64,000 nucleotides of DNA from Gillisia sp. Hel1_33_143. GTDB lineage: Bacteria > Bacteroidota > Bacteroidia > Flavobacteriales > Flavobacteriaceae. Positions 26,698-35,185 of this stretch are shown piece after piece. The translations under genes were made by a program, and so were the position numbers. Numbering within the stretch: the stretch's first letter is position 1; each line of letters starts with the position of its first letter. The notes beneath the pieces are model-generated. The model was not told the DNA's origin, ran no database searches, and worked only from the letters and a program-made list of their open reading frames with translations. Location of the stretch: the NCBI RefSeq assembly GCF_900104765.1, contig NZ_LT629737.1, positions 682,001 through 746,000 on the forward strand. Reading direction: 5' to 3'.

Positions 26698-26803
26698 CTA
26701 GTTATAATTCAGCAAATTCATCATATGAAAAGTGTAGTTATTTATGGCTATCTCATAGCTACTATTGTAACTACAAATACAATTAATTCAAAATCTTAAA
26801 CCT

Positions 26804-27502
26804 CTATAAATTAGGCTCATAGGAGCCTAAAATAAAATCTGTAGCCATTTGTGCATGAAGATCTGTAGTGGCTAAAAGAGGCAACTTAAAATGAGTATTT
26901 TCAAATAAGATAGGTAATTCTGTACATCCTAAAATTATTCCTTCTGCACCACGCTTTTTAAGCAATTTCATTTGATTTGTAAAAAAGCCTTTAGCAGTTT
27001 CAGAAAAGATTCCTTGTGTTAACTCATTGGAAACAAAATTGTGAGCTTCTTGTATTCTGATAGGTTCTGGGATGATCGTTTCTATATTATATCTCTTCTT
27101 TAATGTAGAGGAAATAAATCCTTTTGTCATGGTAGGTTTATTTCCTAATAAGCCCAAAGTTTTAAGGCCTAATCTTTCTGCTTCTATTCCTATAGCATCT
27201 GCAATATGGAGAATTGGAATACTGATCTTAGGCTGAACAAAATCATAAGCCATATGAGGAGTATTAGCACATATAACAATAGCTTTTGCTCCCGCAGATT
27301 CTAGCTTCTTAGCTATATTTAAATATTCGAGATTGATTTTATCAATATCTTGAGCCCGCATTAATTCAATGTTCAAACTATATATTAACAGCGGCGGATT
27401 TGCTTGAGAACCTATCACTTTGCCAACCATTTCATTAATCATTCTATAATATACCATTGTAGAATGATAAGAAGTTCCACCTATGAGCCCTAATAATTTC
27501 AT
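26804..27502 (-). CDS. Aspartate/glutamate racemase family protein
   Basis: A 232-residue cofactor-independent racemase. It starts GLIGGTSYHSTMVYYRMIN, and the two catalytic Cys are in VICANTPHMAYDF (about 78-90) and LGCTELPILF (about 191-200), as in RacD/YgeA. It interconverts L- and D-amino acids, most likely aspartate or a broader set. It is 24 bp after the cytochrome c gene and 45 bp further from the rhodanese gene, so probably third in that operon; a direct metabolic link to sulfur is not evident. Confidence 0.85.
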   Translation of the reverse strand: MKLLGLIGGTSYHSTMVYYRMINEMVGKVIGSQANPPLLIYSLNIELMRAQDIDKINLEYLNIAKKLESAGAKAIVICANTPHMAYDFVQPKISIPILHIADAIGIEAERLGLKTLGLLGNKPTMTKGFISSTLKKRYNIETIIPEPIRIQEAHNFVSNELTQGIFSETAKGFFTNQMKLLKKRGAEGIILGCTELPILFENTHFKLPLLATTDLHAQMATDFILGSYEPNL

Positions 27503-27526
27503 ATTGTTAATTATTATAGTTGTTCA

Positions 27527-27985
27527 TTAATTCATTCTTTTTCTCCCTCTCATTTTACCCATATGCTCCTCGATCCATTCGGGTTGTTCTATTTCATTAC
27601 CATATAAATAATAAGCGATGGCAGTTATCTCTTCCTTTTCAAAAGACTGTTTAGGCATGATCCCAAACCTGTTTATAGCACCTTTCATTTTAGAGTTTTC
27701 TTTGGATGGATTTTCCACCCACTTCCATAGCTCTAAAGCAAATTCTTTGTTAGTGATACCCTCGGTTATATAATGCTTCTTAACCGCGATCATTGGTGGG
27801 GCTAATCTATCTTGCATGGATTTAGATGGACTATGACATACATAGCATTTCTGTTCCATCAAAAGTTTTCCATTTAAAGCTGTAGTATTGGAGGGAATGA
27901 TTTCAGAAGTATACGCTGCATCAGATTTTTGCTTGCAACCCGTAGACAACAGTAATATCATTATAAAGATCGCGATAAACTTCAT
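27527..27985 (-). CDS. Cytochrome c lipoprotein
   Basis: A 152-residue periplasmic lipoprotein: signal and lipobox STGC (Cys17), one haem site CYVCH (about 47-51), and a distal Met in GIMPKQSF (about 109-116), the layout of a monohaem class I cytochrome c. The C-terminus is basic (MGKMRGRKRMN). It is likely an electron carrier in the periplasm. Placement between the rhodanese and racemase genes, behind a CRP/FNR-like promoter, suggests expression with the sulfide-oxidising set. Confidence 0.85.
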   Translation of the reverse strand: MKFIAIFIMILLLSTGCKQKSDAAYTSEIIPSNTTALNGKLLMEQKCYVCHSPSKSMQDRLAPPMIAVKKHYITEGITNKEFALELWKWVENPSKENSKMKGAINRFGIMPKQSFEKEEITAIAYYLYGNEIEQPEWIEEHMGKMRGRKRMN

Positions 27986-28030
27986 GGTTAGGATTTTATA
28001 GTGAAAATGAGAACTATACGTTCTTTAAAG

Positions 28031-28405
28031 CTACTTCTTTGCAGACCACAGCGAGTAACCTCCTTCTAGATCATATACAGTATCGAAACCCATATTCTTT
28101 AATTGCTCTGCTGCTTGATGACTACGATTCCCGGAACGACAATAAAGATATACCGGCCTATTTTTGTCCAATTTTTCAATTTGCTTGATAAAACTTTCTT
28201 GTTGAAGAAAGTCCATATTACGTGCACCTTCAATTGCACCTTCATTAAATTCCTTCTCAGTTCTAACATCTATTAACTGAACATCATTATTCAATGTTTG
28301 CTGGTTAAATTCTGAAACAGTTAGGATGTTTATATTAGTTAATTCCTGAGCTTTTGCAGCAAATAATGTGCTTAAAAACGCCATAATCAATAGTATCTTT
28401 TTCAT
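28031..28405 (-). CDS. Exported rhodanese-like sulfurtransferase
   Basis: A 124-residue protein with signal peptide (cleavage after AKAQ about residue 19) and a single rhodanese domain. QLIDVRTEKEFNEGAIEGARN (about 43-63) is the DVR/E-G-x-I-x-G-A segment, and the active-site loop is YCRSGNRSHQAA (about 88-99) with the catalytic Cys. It would accept sulfane sulfur, for example persulfide made by sulfide:quinone reductase, in the periplasm. It is first gene of an operon with cytochrome c and racemase, preceded by a CRP/FNR-like site. Confidence 0.88.
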   Translation of the reverse strand: MKKILLIMAFLSTLFAAKAQELTNINILTVSEFNQQTLNNDVQLIDVRTEKEFNEGAIEGARNMDFLQQESFIKQIEKLDKNRPVYLYCRSGNRSHQAAEQLKNMGFDTVYDLEGGYSLWSAKK

Positions 28406-28425
28406 TTGTTATATATCTCTATTGG

Positions 28426-28470
28426 TAAATCTAATCATCATAATGATCTTGTCATGCAACTTTTGTTACC
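28426..28470 (-). promoter_or_regulatory. Rhodanese operon promoter with CRP/FNR-like operator
   Basis: TGCAAC-TTTT-GTTACC (28455-28470) lies 50 bp before the rhodanese ATG. Minus-strand TAGATTTA (28433-28426) is a -7 element predicting a start near 28421; the operator centre is again about 41.5 bp upstream. Confidence 0.6.
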
Positions 28471-28476
28471 CTCAAT

Positions 28477-28507
28477 AAAAAAAGCGACGTTATTTCGCCA
28501 CTTTTTT
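28477..28507 (-). terminator. Terminator of the DUF983 gene
   Basis: On the minus strand AAAAAAGTGGCG pairs with CGTCGCTTTTTT through two G-T wobbles, followed by more T. It stands between the DUF983 stop and the rhodanese operator. Confidence 0.7.
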
Positions 28508-28532
28508 AAAAATTATAAGGAATTGATATTAT

Positions 28533-28931
28533 TTAGGCACTAGCACTTTTGCTAACCTTTTCAGCTATTTCCGCATTGTACTTAAAGAAGAAGTGCGCCC
28601 ATATAGATTTTGAAACCGCTCCAATGTAGGGCATGGTAATAACTAAGGCAATAATAATACTTACCAGAATTTCTGTAGGACCAAAGTCGAGTCTAAAAAT
28701 TAAAGACAACACATAAACTGCTACTGCAACTGCCACACCCACCGCATAGGAAACATACATGGCACCAGTATAAAATGCCGGCTCCATAGAATATTTTAGA
28801 TCGCATTTTGGACAATGCTCTTTCACCTTATTCATATTGGAAATTTTATAAGGATTTGCTTCTAAAAACTCACCTTGTCTACAACGGGGACATTTGAGAA
28901 ATAAAATGCTATATAATATGGATCTTTTCAT
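28533..28931 (-). CDS. DUF983 zinc-ribbon membrane protein
   Basis: A 132-residue protein of DUF983: an N-terminal zinc ribbon, CPRCRQGEF (about 14-22) with HCPKC (about 39-43), then MEPAFYTGAMYVSYAVG and two helices (about 53-79 and 86-107), and a WAHFFFKY end. Family members are linked to cytochrome oxidase or respiratory gene sets in several phyla, but no biochemical function is established. Its promoter carries the same CRP/FNR-like palindrome as cydA, supporting a respiratory link. Monocistronic. Confidence 0.85.
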   Translation of the reverse strand: MKRSILYSILFLKCPRCRQGEFLEANPYKISNMNKVKEHCPKCDLKYSMEPAFYTGAMYVSYAVGVAVAVAVYVLSLIFRLDFGPTEILVSIIIALVITMPYIGAVSKSIWAHFFFKYNAEIAEKVSKSASA

Positions 28932-28948
28932 GACAAATTAATTTTTTA

Positions 28949-28992
28949 CAAAGTAAAACTTAAGAAAATAAATACAAGTAACTAATGTTACA
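28949..28992 (-). promoter_or_regulatory. DUF983 promoter with CRP/FNR-like operator
   Basis: AGTAAC-TAAT-GTTACA (28977-28992) lies 46 bp before the DUF983 ATG. On the minus strand TACTTTG (28955-28949) is a near -7 element one base short of consensus. Its spacing from the palindrome equals that at the other sites. Confidence 0.6.
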
Positions 28993-29038
28993 TAAATTTT
29001 GAAAGTCCCTGAGTTCTGAATTTAAATATTTATGAACC

Positions 29039-30346
29039 CTACAATTCTAAAATATCTCGATCATTGATCTTTTTTGTAATAGAACTTACAATCCTGGTAG
29101 TATCGTAATTATTCTTTTGTTTAACCAGATGCCCTAAAATATCATTATAATTTGAAATGTCCATAGCTTTTTCAATATAACCATAGCCTTCATAAATTCC
29201 GTTATGCTCATAGATAAAGGCATCTTCAGAACTATTTCTACCTTTTAGTCTATAAATCTTTTTAGTGGCTTTTCTTCGGAATTCATCAAAAGCGATCTGA
29301 AATCTTCTGTTATAATCTTGTATAGATTCTCCATCAGAACAAACACAGGGAATCCCTCTTTTTGTAACATTGCTACAAGGCCCTTTCACCGTTTCGAGCG
29401 AACAATGCTTTCTGCACAAACTATTCTCAATACAGAAATCTTTTAGAGATTCTATTACAGAATTTCGATTGAAATATTTTTCGGGTAAACTGTCATCAAA
29501 TTCTTTACGGGTGATCTTGATCTTCGAGATTCCTTTGGCGGTAGTGCTTAATGTAATAATAAAAGGATCGGGATCTGTGATCTGCTGCGAGTTGTAAAGA
29601 GGTTGTAGATTTTTGATGTTTTCGGTCTCTACCAATTGCGCAATCGTATCATTACCGGTATAGATCACATCTATATCGTGTACATGAGAATAATCTATAT
29701 TGGTTTGTTTGGCAGTATTCGAAAAATGACTTTGCAGGCGTTTTCTTATATTTTTGGTCTTCCCTACATAGATCACCTCCTCCGCTGCATTCAGAAAAAA
29801 GTAGACTCCAGCAGCATTATTATATTTTGAAAGATCATGGGCTTTATGATCTAGATGCACCTCTTTATAAACTTCTAATTGCTGCCCTTTTTGATCTTTA
29901 TAATTAGCCATTTCCGCTACAATAGCTTTAGCAAATTCTAAAGATTTTGGCTGATATCGCTTAGATATCAAATCGGTGAGCTGCTCTAGTGTGCTATTCC
30001 CTTTTTTATCTGAAAACCATAAGATTGTAGGCTTCAAATTAAAATTATAGCCAATATTTCTAAATTGAGCCTTTAGCAAATTGAACTGTTCTTTTTCACT
30101 AAAAACTAGTTGCTGATCTCTAAAAAGATCAATCAACTCATCGGCAGCATTGCAAAAAGGCTCACTTGCTAATACTTCCAGTCTATCAATTGCATTTAGA
30201 GCATACACTTTCTTAGGAATAGAAACCTCCGGCCTTATATTAAAAACTTTAAAATCGTGATGCAGATCTTCAGAAAAAAGAACCATTCTAAAAGGAACTT
30301 TTGTCTTTACACCCAGTTTTATATATTGAATATAGATAAATATCAT
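29039..30346 (-). CDS. GIY-YIG nuclease with degenerate DnaQ-like exonuclease domain
   Basis: A 435-residue protein. Residues 1-150 align by eye with DnaQ-type exonuclease domains (FKVFNIRPEVSIPKKVYALNAI; LKAQFRNIGYNF), but the usual DIETTG is YIQYIKLG (Gln7, Ile9) and the HNxxFD segment is FSEKEQFN, so the metal-binding acids are gone. Residues 179-260 are a GIY-YIG nuclease (GVYFFLN, VIYVGKTKNIRKRLQSHF), as in UvrC. A Cys cluster (about 309-340: LCRKHCSLE, GPCSN, IPCVCSDG) follows, as in this Bacteroidota family. A role in DNA repair is inferred. It is divergent from a UvrD-like helicase gene. Confidence 0.8.
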   Translation of the reverse strand: MIFIYIQYIKLGVKTKVPFRMVLFSEDLHHDFKVFNIRPEVSIPKKVYALNAIDRLEVLASEPFCNAADELIDLFRDQQLVFSEKEQFNLLKAQFRNIGYNFNLKPTILWFSDKKGNSTLEQLTDLISKRYQPKSLEFAKAIVAEMANYKDQKGQQLEVYKEVHLDHKAHDLSKYNNAAGVYFFLNAAEEVIYVGKTKNIRKRLQSHFSNTAKQTNIDYSHVHDIDVIYTGNDTIAQLVETENIKNLQPLYNSQQITDPDPFIITLSTTAKGISKIKITRKEFDDSLPEKYFNRNSVIESLKDFCIENSLCRKHCSLETVKGPCSNVTKRGIPCVCSDGESIQDYNRRFQIAFDEFRRKATKKIYRLKGRNSSEDAFIYEHNGIYEGYGYIEKAMDISNYNDILGHLVKQKNNYDTTRIVSSITKKINDRDILEL

Positions 30347-30426
30347 CGGGTCAAAAATAGGAAATATTCCGCATTTTGGAAATAATCCTAATTGCCTAAT
30401 AATTATTATCTTTACAAAAAAAGAAA

Positions 30427-32463
30427 TTGGAGAATCATATTCTTAACGAACAGCAGAAGAAGGCGGTAGAATTTAGCGGGAAGCATTTGTTAGTTCTTGC
30501 CGGCGCGGGAACGGGTAAAACCAGATGTATTGTGGGAAGAGCTGCTTATCTCATAGAACAAGGTACACCTCCTGAAAAAATCCAAATCTTAACGTTTACA
30601 AAAAGATCTGCGAACGAAATTGTAGAGCGGGTAAAATCTTCACTATCTAATAATCAGGCGCAAAGTTTGAATGGGTCTACGTTTCACTCTTGGTGCAACC
30701 AACTAATTGTGCGCTATCCCAATTTGTTCGGCGCGTCTAATTATACGGTGATAGATCCAGACGATCAGTTAAGTGTAATGAAAATGGTGTGTGGAGATCA
30801 AGTTATTGAGTATAAAGGGATCCGCATAAAACCTCAGCAGTTAATCGATATATATTCTTTCGGAAGAAATACGCGGCAAAATCTTACCAATTCTATTCGG
30901 GAAAAGATATATAAAGGGAAGGTGGATGAAGAAACCAATGATGAAATAGATATCATAAGGCCTAAAGTTGCTGTTCTACTGAAAGCTTACCAAGAAAAAA
31001 AAGGAGAAGGTCGCTATTTAGATTATGACGATCTTTTACTAATTGTTGCCAACAGATTGCGAAATGATGAAGAAGCGAGAACCATTCTTTCTCACCAGGT
31101 AAAGCATTTATTAATTGATGAATTTCAAGATACCAATCCGCTGCAATGGTATTTGTTAGAACCATTCTTAGAAATTGCAAAATTTTACTGTGTGGGAGAT
31201 GATGCGCAGTCTATCTATTCTTTTAGAGGAGCCGATTTTAAAAACGTGCATTTATTCAAAGAACGTGTGCCGGACTCTGAGATCTTGATCCTTGACAAAA
31301 ATTATAGATCTACACAGGAAATATTAGATCTGTCGAATTGGCTGTTAGATGAATCGAGTTTAGATTATAAGAAGAAATTGGTTGCTACAAGAGGCGAAGG
31401 CCTAAAACCGAAATTGATCAATGTTGCAAGCCAATGGGAAGAAGCTAATTTTATAGCAGAAAATATCCTTGAGAACTTTTCAGAAAACAACAAGAGCTTT
31501 ATAGATCATTTAATACTTTCAAAATCTACTTATTACACCAAGCCTTTGCAAGCGGTGTTTATTCAGAAGAAGATTCCTTATGTAACCTATGGTGGTAGAA
31601 AATTCATGGAAGCTGCTCACATTAAAGATGTAATTTCTGCTCTGAGAGTAGTTAATAATGTGTATGATGAAATTGGATGGATGCGTTTTCTTACTTTTTG
31701 GGACGGAATCGGAGAAATTAGAGCGGGAAAATATATCTCTAAAATTTTAGAATTTAAAGATCCGCTGGAATGTGCGCAGAATTTGGAAGATGTTATTGGC
31801 GGAGCAGATGGAGAAAAGATTGGAGATATTTACAACACTATTTTTATAAATTCCGGAAATGTAAAGAGAGCTATCAAAGAAACCTATTCTAAAATGGAAA
31901 TGCCTTTGGCTTTTAAATACCGAAAAGATTGGGAGGAAAAGCGAAAATCTGACTTTCCTGTGCTCGAAATGTTAGGAGATAATTACTCCACTATCGGTCA
32001 GTTAATTTCTGAAGGAATTCTTGAAAACGCAAAACAGTTAAATGGAGAGCCGGTTTTGGAAGGTTCTCAACTAAATGATAGCGAGATTAAAGATCACGTG
32101 ATCATTTCTACCGTGCATTCTGCTAAGGGTTTAGAATCTGATGTTTGTTATGTGCTGAATGTTTCCCCTAAAGTATATCCAAGTGCCTGGAATTTACATA
32201 GCGAAGAAAGCATAGAAGAAGATAGACGAGTTTTATACGTGGCATTAACTAGAGCTAAAAATGAACTTTTTATCACGCGTGACACCAATTCCATCAACAC
32301 CGTTAATAATTCTGAAAGTTCTGATGCTACTTCAAAATATTTCCTGGAGAAATTACCAAATACGCTGATAGAGCAAGTAGTAAATCCGTTTAGCATTGTC
32401 AAACCAAGAGATATTTTAACCCCTAATAGAATAGATCTTTCTGAAGGAATGGATTTTTCATAA
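30427..32463 (+). CDS. UvrD/Rep-type superfamily 1 DNA helicase
   Basis: A 678-residue SF1A helicase with all main motifs: LNEQQKKAVEF Q-motif, LAGAGTGKTR (Walker A, about 23-32), LLIDEFQDTNPLQW (Walker B), VGDDAQSIYSFRGAD (motif III), ILDKNYRST (IV), VHSAKGLESDV (V) and VLYVALTRAKNELF (VI). It is somewhat shorter than PcrA/UvrD and lacks their C-terminal tail. The start is TTG at 30427; no ATG lies close upstream in frame. The 80-bp spacer to the divergent GIY-YIG gene suggests a shared promoter region and a DNA-repair pair. Confidence 0.9.
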   Translation: MENHILNEQQKKAVEFSGKHLLVLAGAGTGKTRCIVGRAAYLIEQGTPPEKIQILTFTKRSANEIVERVKSSLSNNQAQSLNGSTFHSWCNQLIVRYPNLFGASNYTVIDPDDQLSVMKMVCGDQVIEYKGIRIKPQQLIDIYSFGRNTRQNLTNSIREKIYKGKVDEETNDEIDIIRPKVAVLLKAYQEKKGEGRYLDYDDLLLIVANRLRNDEEARTILSHQVKHLLIDEFQDTNPLQWYLLEPFLEIAKFYCVGDDAQSIYSFRGADFKNVHLFKERVPDSEILILDKNYRSTQEILDLSNWLLDESSLDYKKKLVATRGEGLKPKLINVASQWEEANFIAENILENFSENNKSFIDHLILSKSTYYTKPLQAVFIQKKIPYVTYGGRKFMEAAHIKDVISALRVVNNVYDEIGWMRFLTFWDGIGEIRAGKYISKILEFKDPLECAQNLEDVIGGADGEKIGDIYNTIFINSGNVKRAIKETYSKMEMPLAFKYRKDWEEKRKSDFPVLEMLGDNYSTIGQLISEGILENAKQLNGEPVLEGSQLNDSEIKDHVIISTVHSAKGLESDVCYVLNVSPKVYPSAWNLHSEESIEEDRRVLYVALTRAKNELFITRDTNSINTVNNSESSDATSKYFLEKLPNTLIEQVVNPFSIVKPRDILTPNRIDLSEGMDFS

Positions 32464-32629
32464 AATGTAGGTCTTAATTTGAAGTTACTTATAAAAAGCT
32501 TTTAGATCAAATCGATTTTTTTTAACCTTTTGGAAATTCTTACTAAGGTATTACCTTCAGAAAAATATACAATAATCAGCAAAATTTTATCGACCTATAG
32601 GTTAATTCAGCTATTTGATATTATAACTT

Positions 32630-33085
32630 ATGAAAGAAAAGATAAGGTATACCTCTGCAAAACTTAAAGATCTTAAATCGATTTTGGGGATGAGCATGAA
32701 ACTTTGGAAAGGCTTAGAAAAAGAAGATCTAGAAGCGCGCTTAAGAAAAGCAATAGCAACTGAGACTAAAAGAATTTTCATCGCTACATCTTCTACAGGT
32801 GAATTGGTTGGATTTTCATTCTTTTCTATTAGAACAGATTACGTTGAAGGCGCAAAAGATTTACCTACAGGTTACCTGGAAGGTATTTATTTAGAATTTG
32901 AATACAGAAAGTTGGGAGTTGCAAAAGAATTGGTAGCTCTTGGAGAAAAGTGGTGCAAAGAAAAAGGTTGTAGCCAAATAGGATCTGATACTTGGCTACC
33001 TGCAACAGTTTCTAGAAATTTCCATGAAAAACTTGGATATTCAGAAAAGGTTGAATTAGTCCATTTTATAAAAGACCTTGAGTAA
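32630..33085 (+). CDS. GNAT acetyltransferase, AAC(6')-like
   Basis: A 151-residue single-domain GNAT protein. DYVEGAKDLPTGYLEGIYLE (about 64-83) and EYRKLGVAKELVALGEKWC (about 86-104), containing the acetyl-CoA motif, followed by QIGSDTWLP and FHEKLGYSEKVELVHFIK, match aminoglycoside 6'-N-acetyltransferases of the AAC(6')-I type by eye. Chromosomal relatives may have other amine substrates, so resistance is only a possibility. It has its own short upstream spacer and no operon partner. Confidence 0.7.
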   Translation: MKEKIRYTSAKLKDLKSILGMSMKLWKGLEKEDLEARLRKAIATETKRIFIATSSTGELVGFSFFSIRTDYVEGAKDLPTGYLEGIYLEFEYRKLGVAKELVALGEKWCKEKGCSQIGSDTWLPATVSRNFHEKLGYSEKVELVHFIKDLE

Positions 33086-33253
33086 ACAGGTAATCATCTC
33101 ATCAATAGAAAACTCCATTTACCCTACTCTTTTATATAAAATAATTAACTTGCAAGATTATCGGTTTCAGAGTAAAATAAGGCTATTAAGATGAAACTGA
33201 CCTTATTAAATTTCTTACCATAAACTAATCTACTAAAAACAAGTTAAGCATAA

Positions 33254-34666
33254 ATGAAAGAGGCCAAAAATGAAGAAATTCTTGAAACAGACTATTTAAT
33301 TATAGGCGCTGGAGCTGTTGGGATGGCATTTGCAGATATCATATTGGAAGAGACCAATGCGAATATTATCATGGTAGATAAACATCACAAACCGGGAGGG
33401 CATTGGAATCTAGCTTATCCATTTGTAAGGCTTCATCAACCATCTACTTATTATGGTGTGAGTTCTACAGAATTGGGAGAGAATGGAAAAGATGAAATAG
33501 GCTTTAATAAAGGATTGAAGCACTTGGCATCTGGAGCTGCAATTAATGCTTATTATGATGATATTATGAACTATAAGTACTTGCCTAGCGGAAGAGTAAA
33601 ATTCTTTCCAATGTGTGAGTATAAGGGAGATGGAAAATTTAACTCTCTTCTTACTAATGAAATGCATGAGGTAAAGGTTCATAAAAAAACAGTAGATGCC
33701 ACCTATATGAAAACTAAGGTGCCAGCCAGTCATCCGCCAAATTATACGGTAGATGCCAGTGTAAATTTTATTCCAATTAATGGTTTACCAAAACTTACGG
33801 AGGCTCCATCAGAATTTGTAATTATTGGCGGTGGAAAAACCGGGATTGATGCTTGTTTATGGCTTTTAGAACATAACGTAAATCCAGATAAAATTACCTG
33901 GATAGTTTCTAGAGATGCATGGCTTATAGACCGAAAAAATCTACAACCTTCTGAAGAATATCTAGAAGATTATTTGCAATATCTAGCTTTACAATTTGAA
34001 GCTTTAGAAGAAGCAGATTCAATTTCTGAGCTTTTTGAAAAACTTGAGAAATCTGGAGTATTAATTAGAATAGATCAAAATGTGAAGCCGCAAATGTTTA
34101 GGGGTGCTACCATTAGTAAATTAGAACTAGAGCAACTTAGAAGAATTAAGAACGTAGTACGTAAAGGCCGAGTAAAGCATGTAAGCAAAGACAATATTAG
34201 CTTTATAGAAGGCTCTATTCCTGTAAAAGAACATTTTGTATGTGTAGATTGTTCTGCCAATGCACTTAGCCATGCTAAATCTAAACCGGTGTTTTCTAAA
34301 GATACTATAACATTACAGATCATTAGAGGGATACAAATTGTATTTAGCGCTGCAATGATTGCACATATTGAAACTTCAGATAAGGATGAAAAACTGAAGA
34401 ACGAACTATGCAAGGTAATTGAACTCCCAAGCAGCGATACAGATTGGCTAAGAATGTTGTTAGGTACTTTGGTGAATGAAGAACTTTGGAAAGAAGATGA
34501 AAATCTAAAAATGTGGTTGCATGATAATAGATTGGATGGCTTTAGTGACCTAGTGGCAAATATATCTGAAGATAATAAGAAACTTCAAGCTCTTGTAAAT
34601 AGAATAGAAAGCAGTAAAAAACCAGCTATTGAAAAACTTAAATATTTTGAAGCAGAACTTTCATAA
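33254..34666 (+). CDS. FAD/NAD(P)-dependent oxidoreductase (flavin-monooxygenase-like)
   Basis: A 470-residue flavoprotein with two Rossmann motifs: IIGAGAVGMAFADI (about 16-29) for FAD and VIIGGGKTGIDACLWLL (about 189-205) for NAD(P). DKHHKPGGHWNLAYPFVRLH (about 42-61) resembles the FAD-binding segment of flavin monooxygenases. The C-terminal 100 residues are helical and charged. No specific family could be named. Monocistronic, closed by a terminator at 34681. Confidence 0.7.
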   Translation: MKEAKNEEILETDYLIIGAGAVGMAFADIILEETNANIIMVDKHHKPGGHWNLAYPFVRLHQPSTYYGVSSTELGENGKDEIGFNKGLKHLASGAAINAYYDDIMNYKYLPSGRVKFFPMCEYKGDGKFNSLLTNEMHEVKVHKKTVDATYMKTKVPASHPPNYTVDASVNFIPINGLPKLTEAPSEFVIIGGGKTGIDACLWLLEHNVNPDKITWIVSRDAWLIDRKNLQPSEEYLEDYLQYLALQFEALEEADSISELFEKLEKSGVLIRIDQNVKPQMFRGATISKLELEQLRRIKNVVRKGRVKHVSKDNISFIEGSIPVKEHFVCVDCSANALSHAKSKPVFSKDTITLQIIRGIQIVFSAAMIAHIETSDKDEKLKNELCKVIELPSSDTDWLRMLLGTLVNEELWKEDENLKMWLHDNRLDGFSDLVANISEDNKKLQALVNRIESSKKPAIEKLKYFEAELS

Positions 34667-34680
34667 TCTAAGAGTTATTA

Positions 34681-34722
34681 AAAACAAAAAACTCATCGAA
34701 TTTTGATGGGTTTTTTGTTTTT
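34681..34722 (+). terminator. Intrinsic terminator
   Basis: A long stem (about 34681-34697 with 34705-34722, one G-T pair) whose lower half is A/T tracts ends in TTTTTTGTTTTT, closing the flavoprotein gene. Confidence 0.8.
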
Positions 34723-34890
34723 ATAAAAGCATTTCCATAAGAGCAATTCCTAGGTTAAATTTATAATACTTAGTTACTTTAAATTATTTCTGTATTAAAC
34801 TAGGCTGATAGTTGCTGCTAAATATAAGTAGTTTGAGGTATGAATATCATTATAACATATTACCTTTAGAAGGCCAATAACAGTCTACAT

Positions 34891-35091
34891 ATGAATATAT
34901 CCAATAAAAAAGCTTCCATTCTATTAGCTACAGGCTTATTCATCATGGCGGGTTCGCAAATTCTATCTCAGTATTATCCACTTTCTGATATTGCAAATGG
35001 ATGCCTTGTTGGTGTATCTTTAGGTTTAATGATCTTGGGAATTATCATTAGAACTAAAAACACTGCTGCTCAAAAACGGCAAGGTAGCTAA
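34891..35091 (+). CDS. Small two-helix membrane protein
   Basis: A 66-residue protein with two hydrophobic helices (about 9-25 and 36-52), a short polar hinge (SQYYPLSDIAN) and a basic tail (RTKNTAAQKRQGS), predicting a hairpin in the inner membrane with both ends in the cytoplasm. I do not recognise the family. The upstream 170 bp holds no clear operator. No adjacent partner on the same strand. Confidence 0.55.
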   Translation: MNISNKKASILLATGLFIMAGSQILSQYYPLSDIANGCLVGVSLGLMILGIIIRTKNTAAQKRQGS

Positions 35092-35185
35092 ACGAACTTT
35101 TCTAGAACAATCTATAGTAGCCATTTACAGCACCCGGTGGATAAGGTTGATAGGTATTTTATTAAATTAGTGTTCTTTCAATTCG

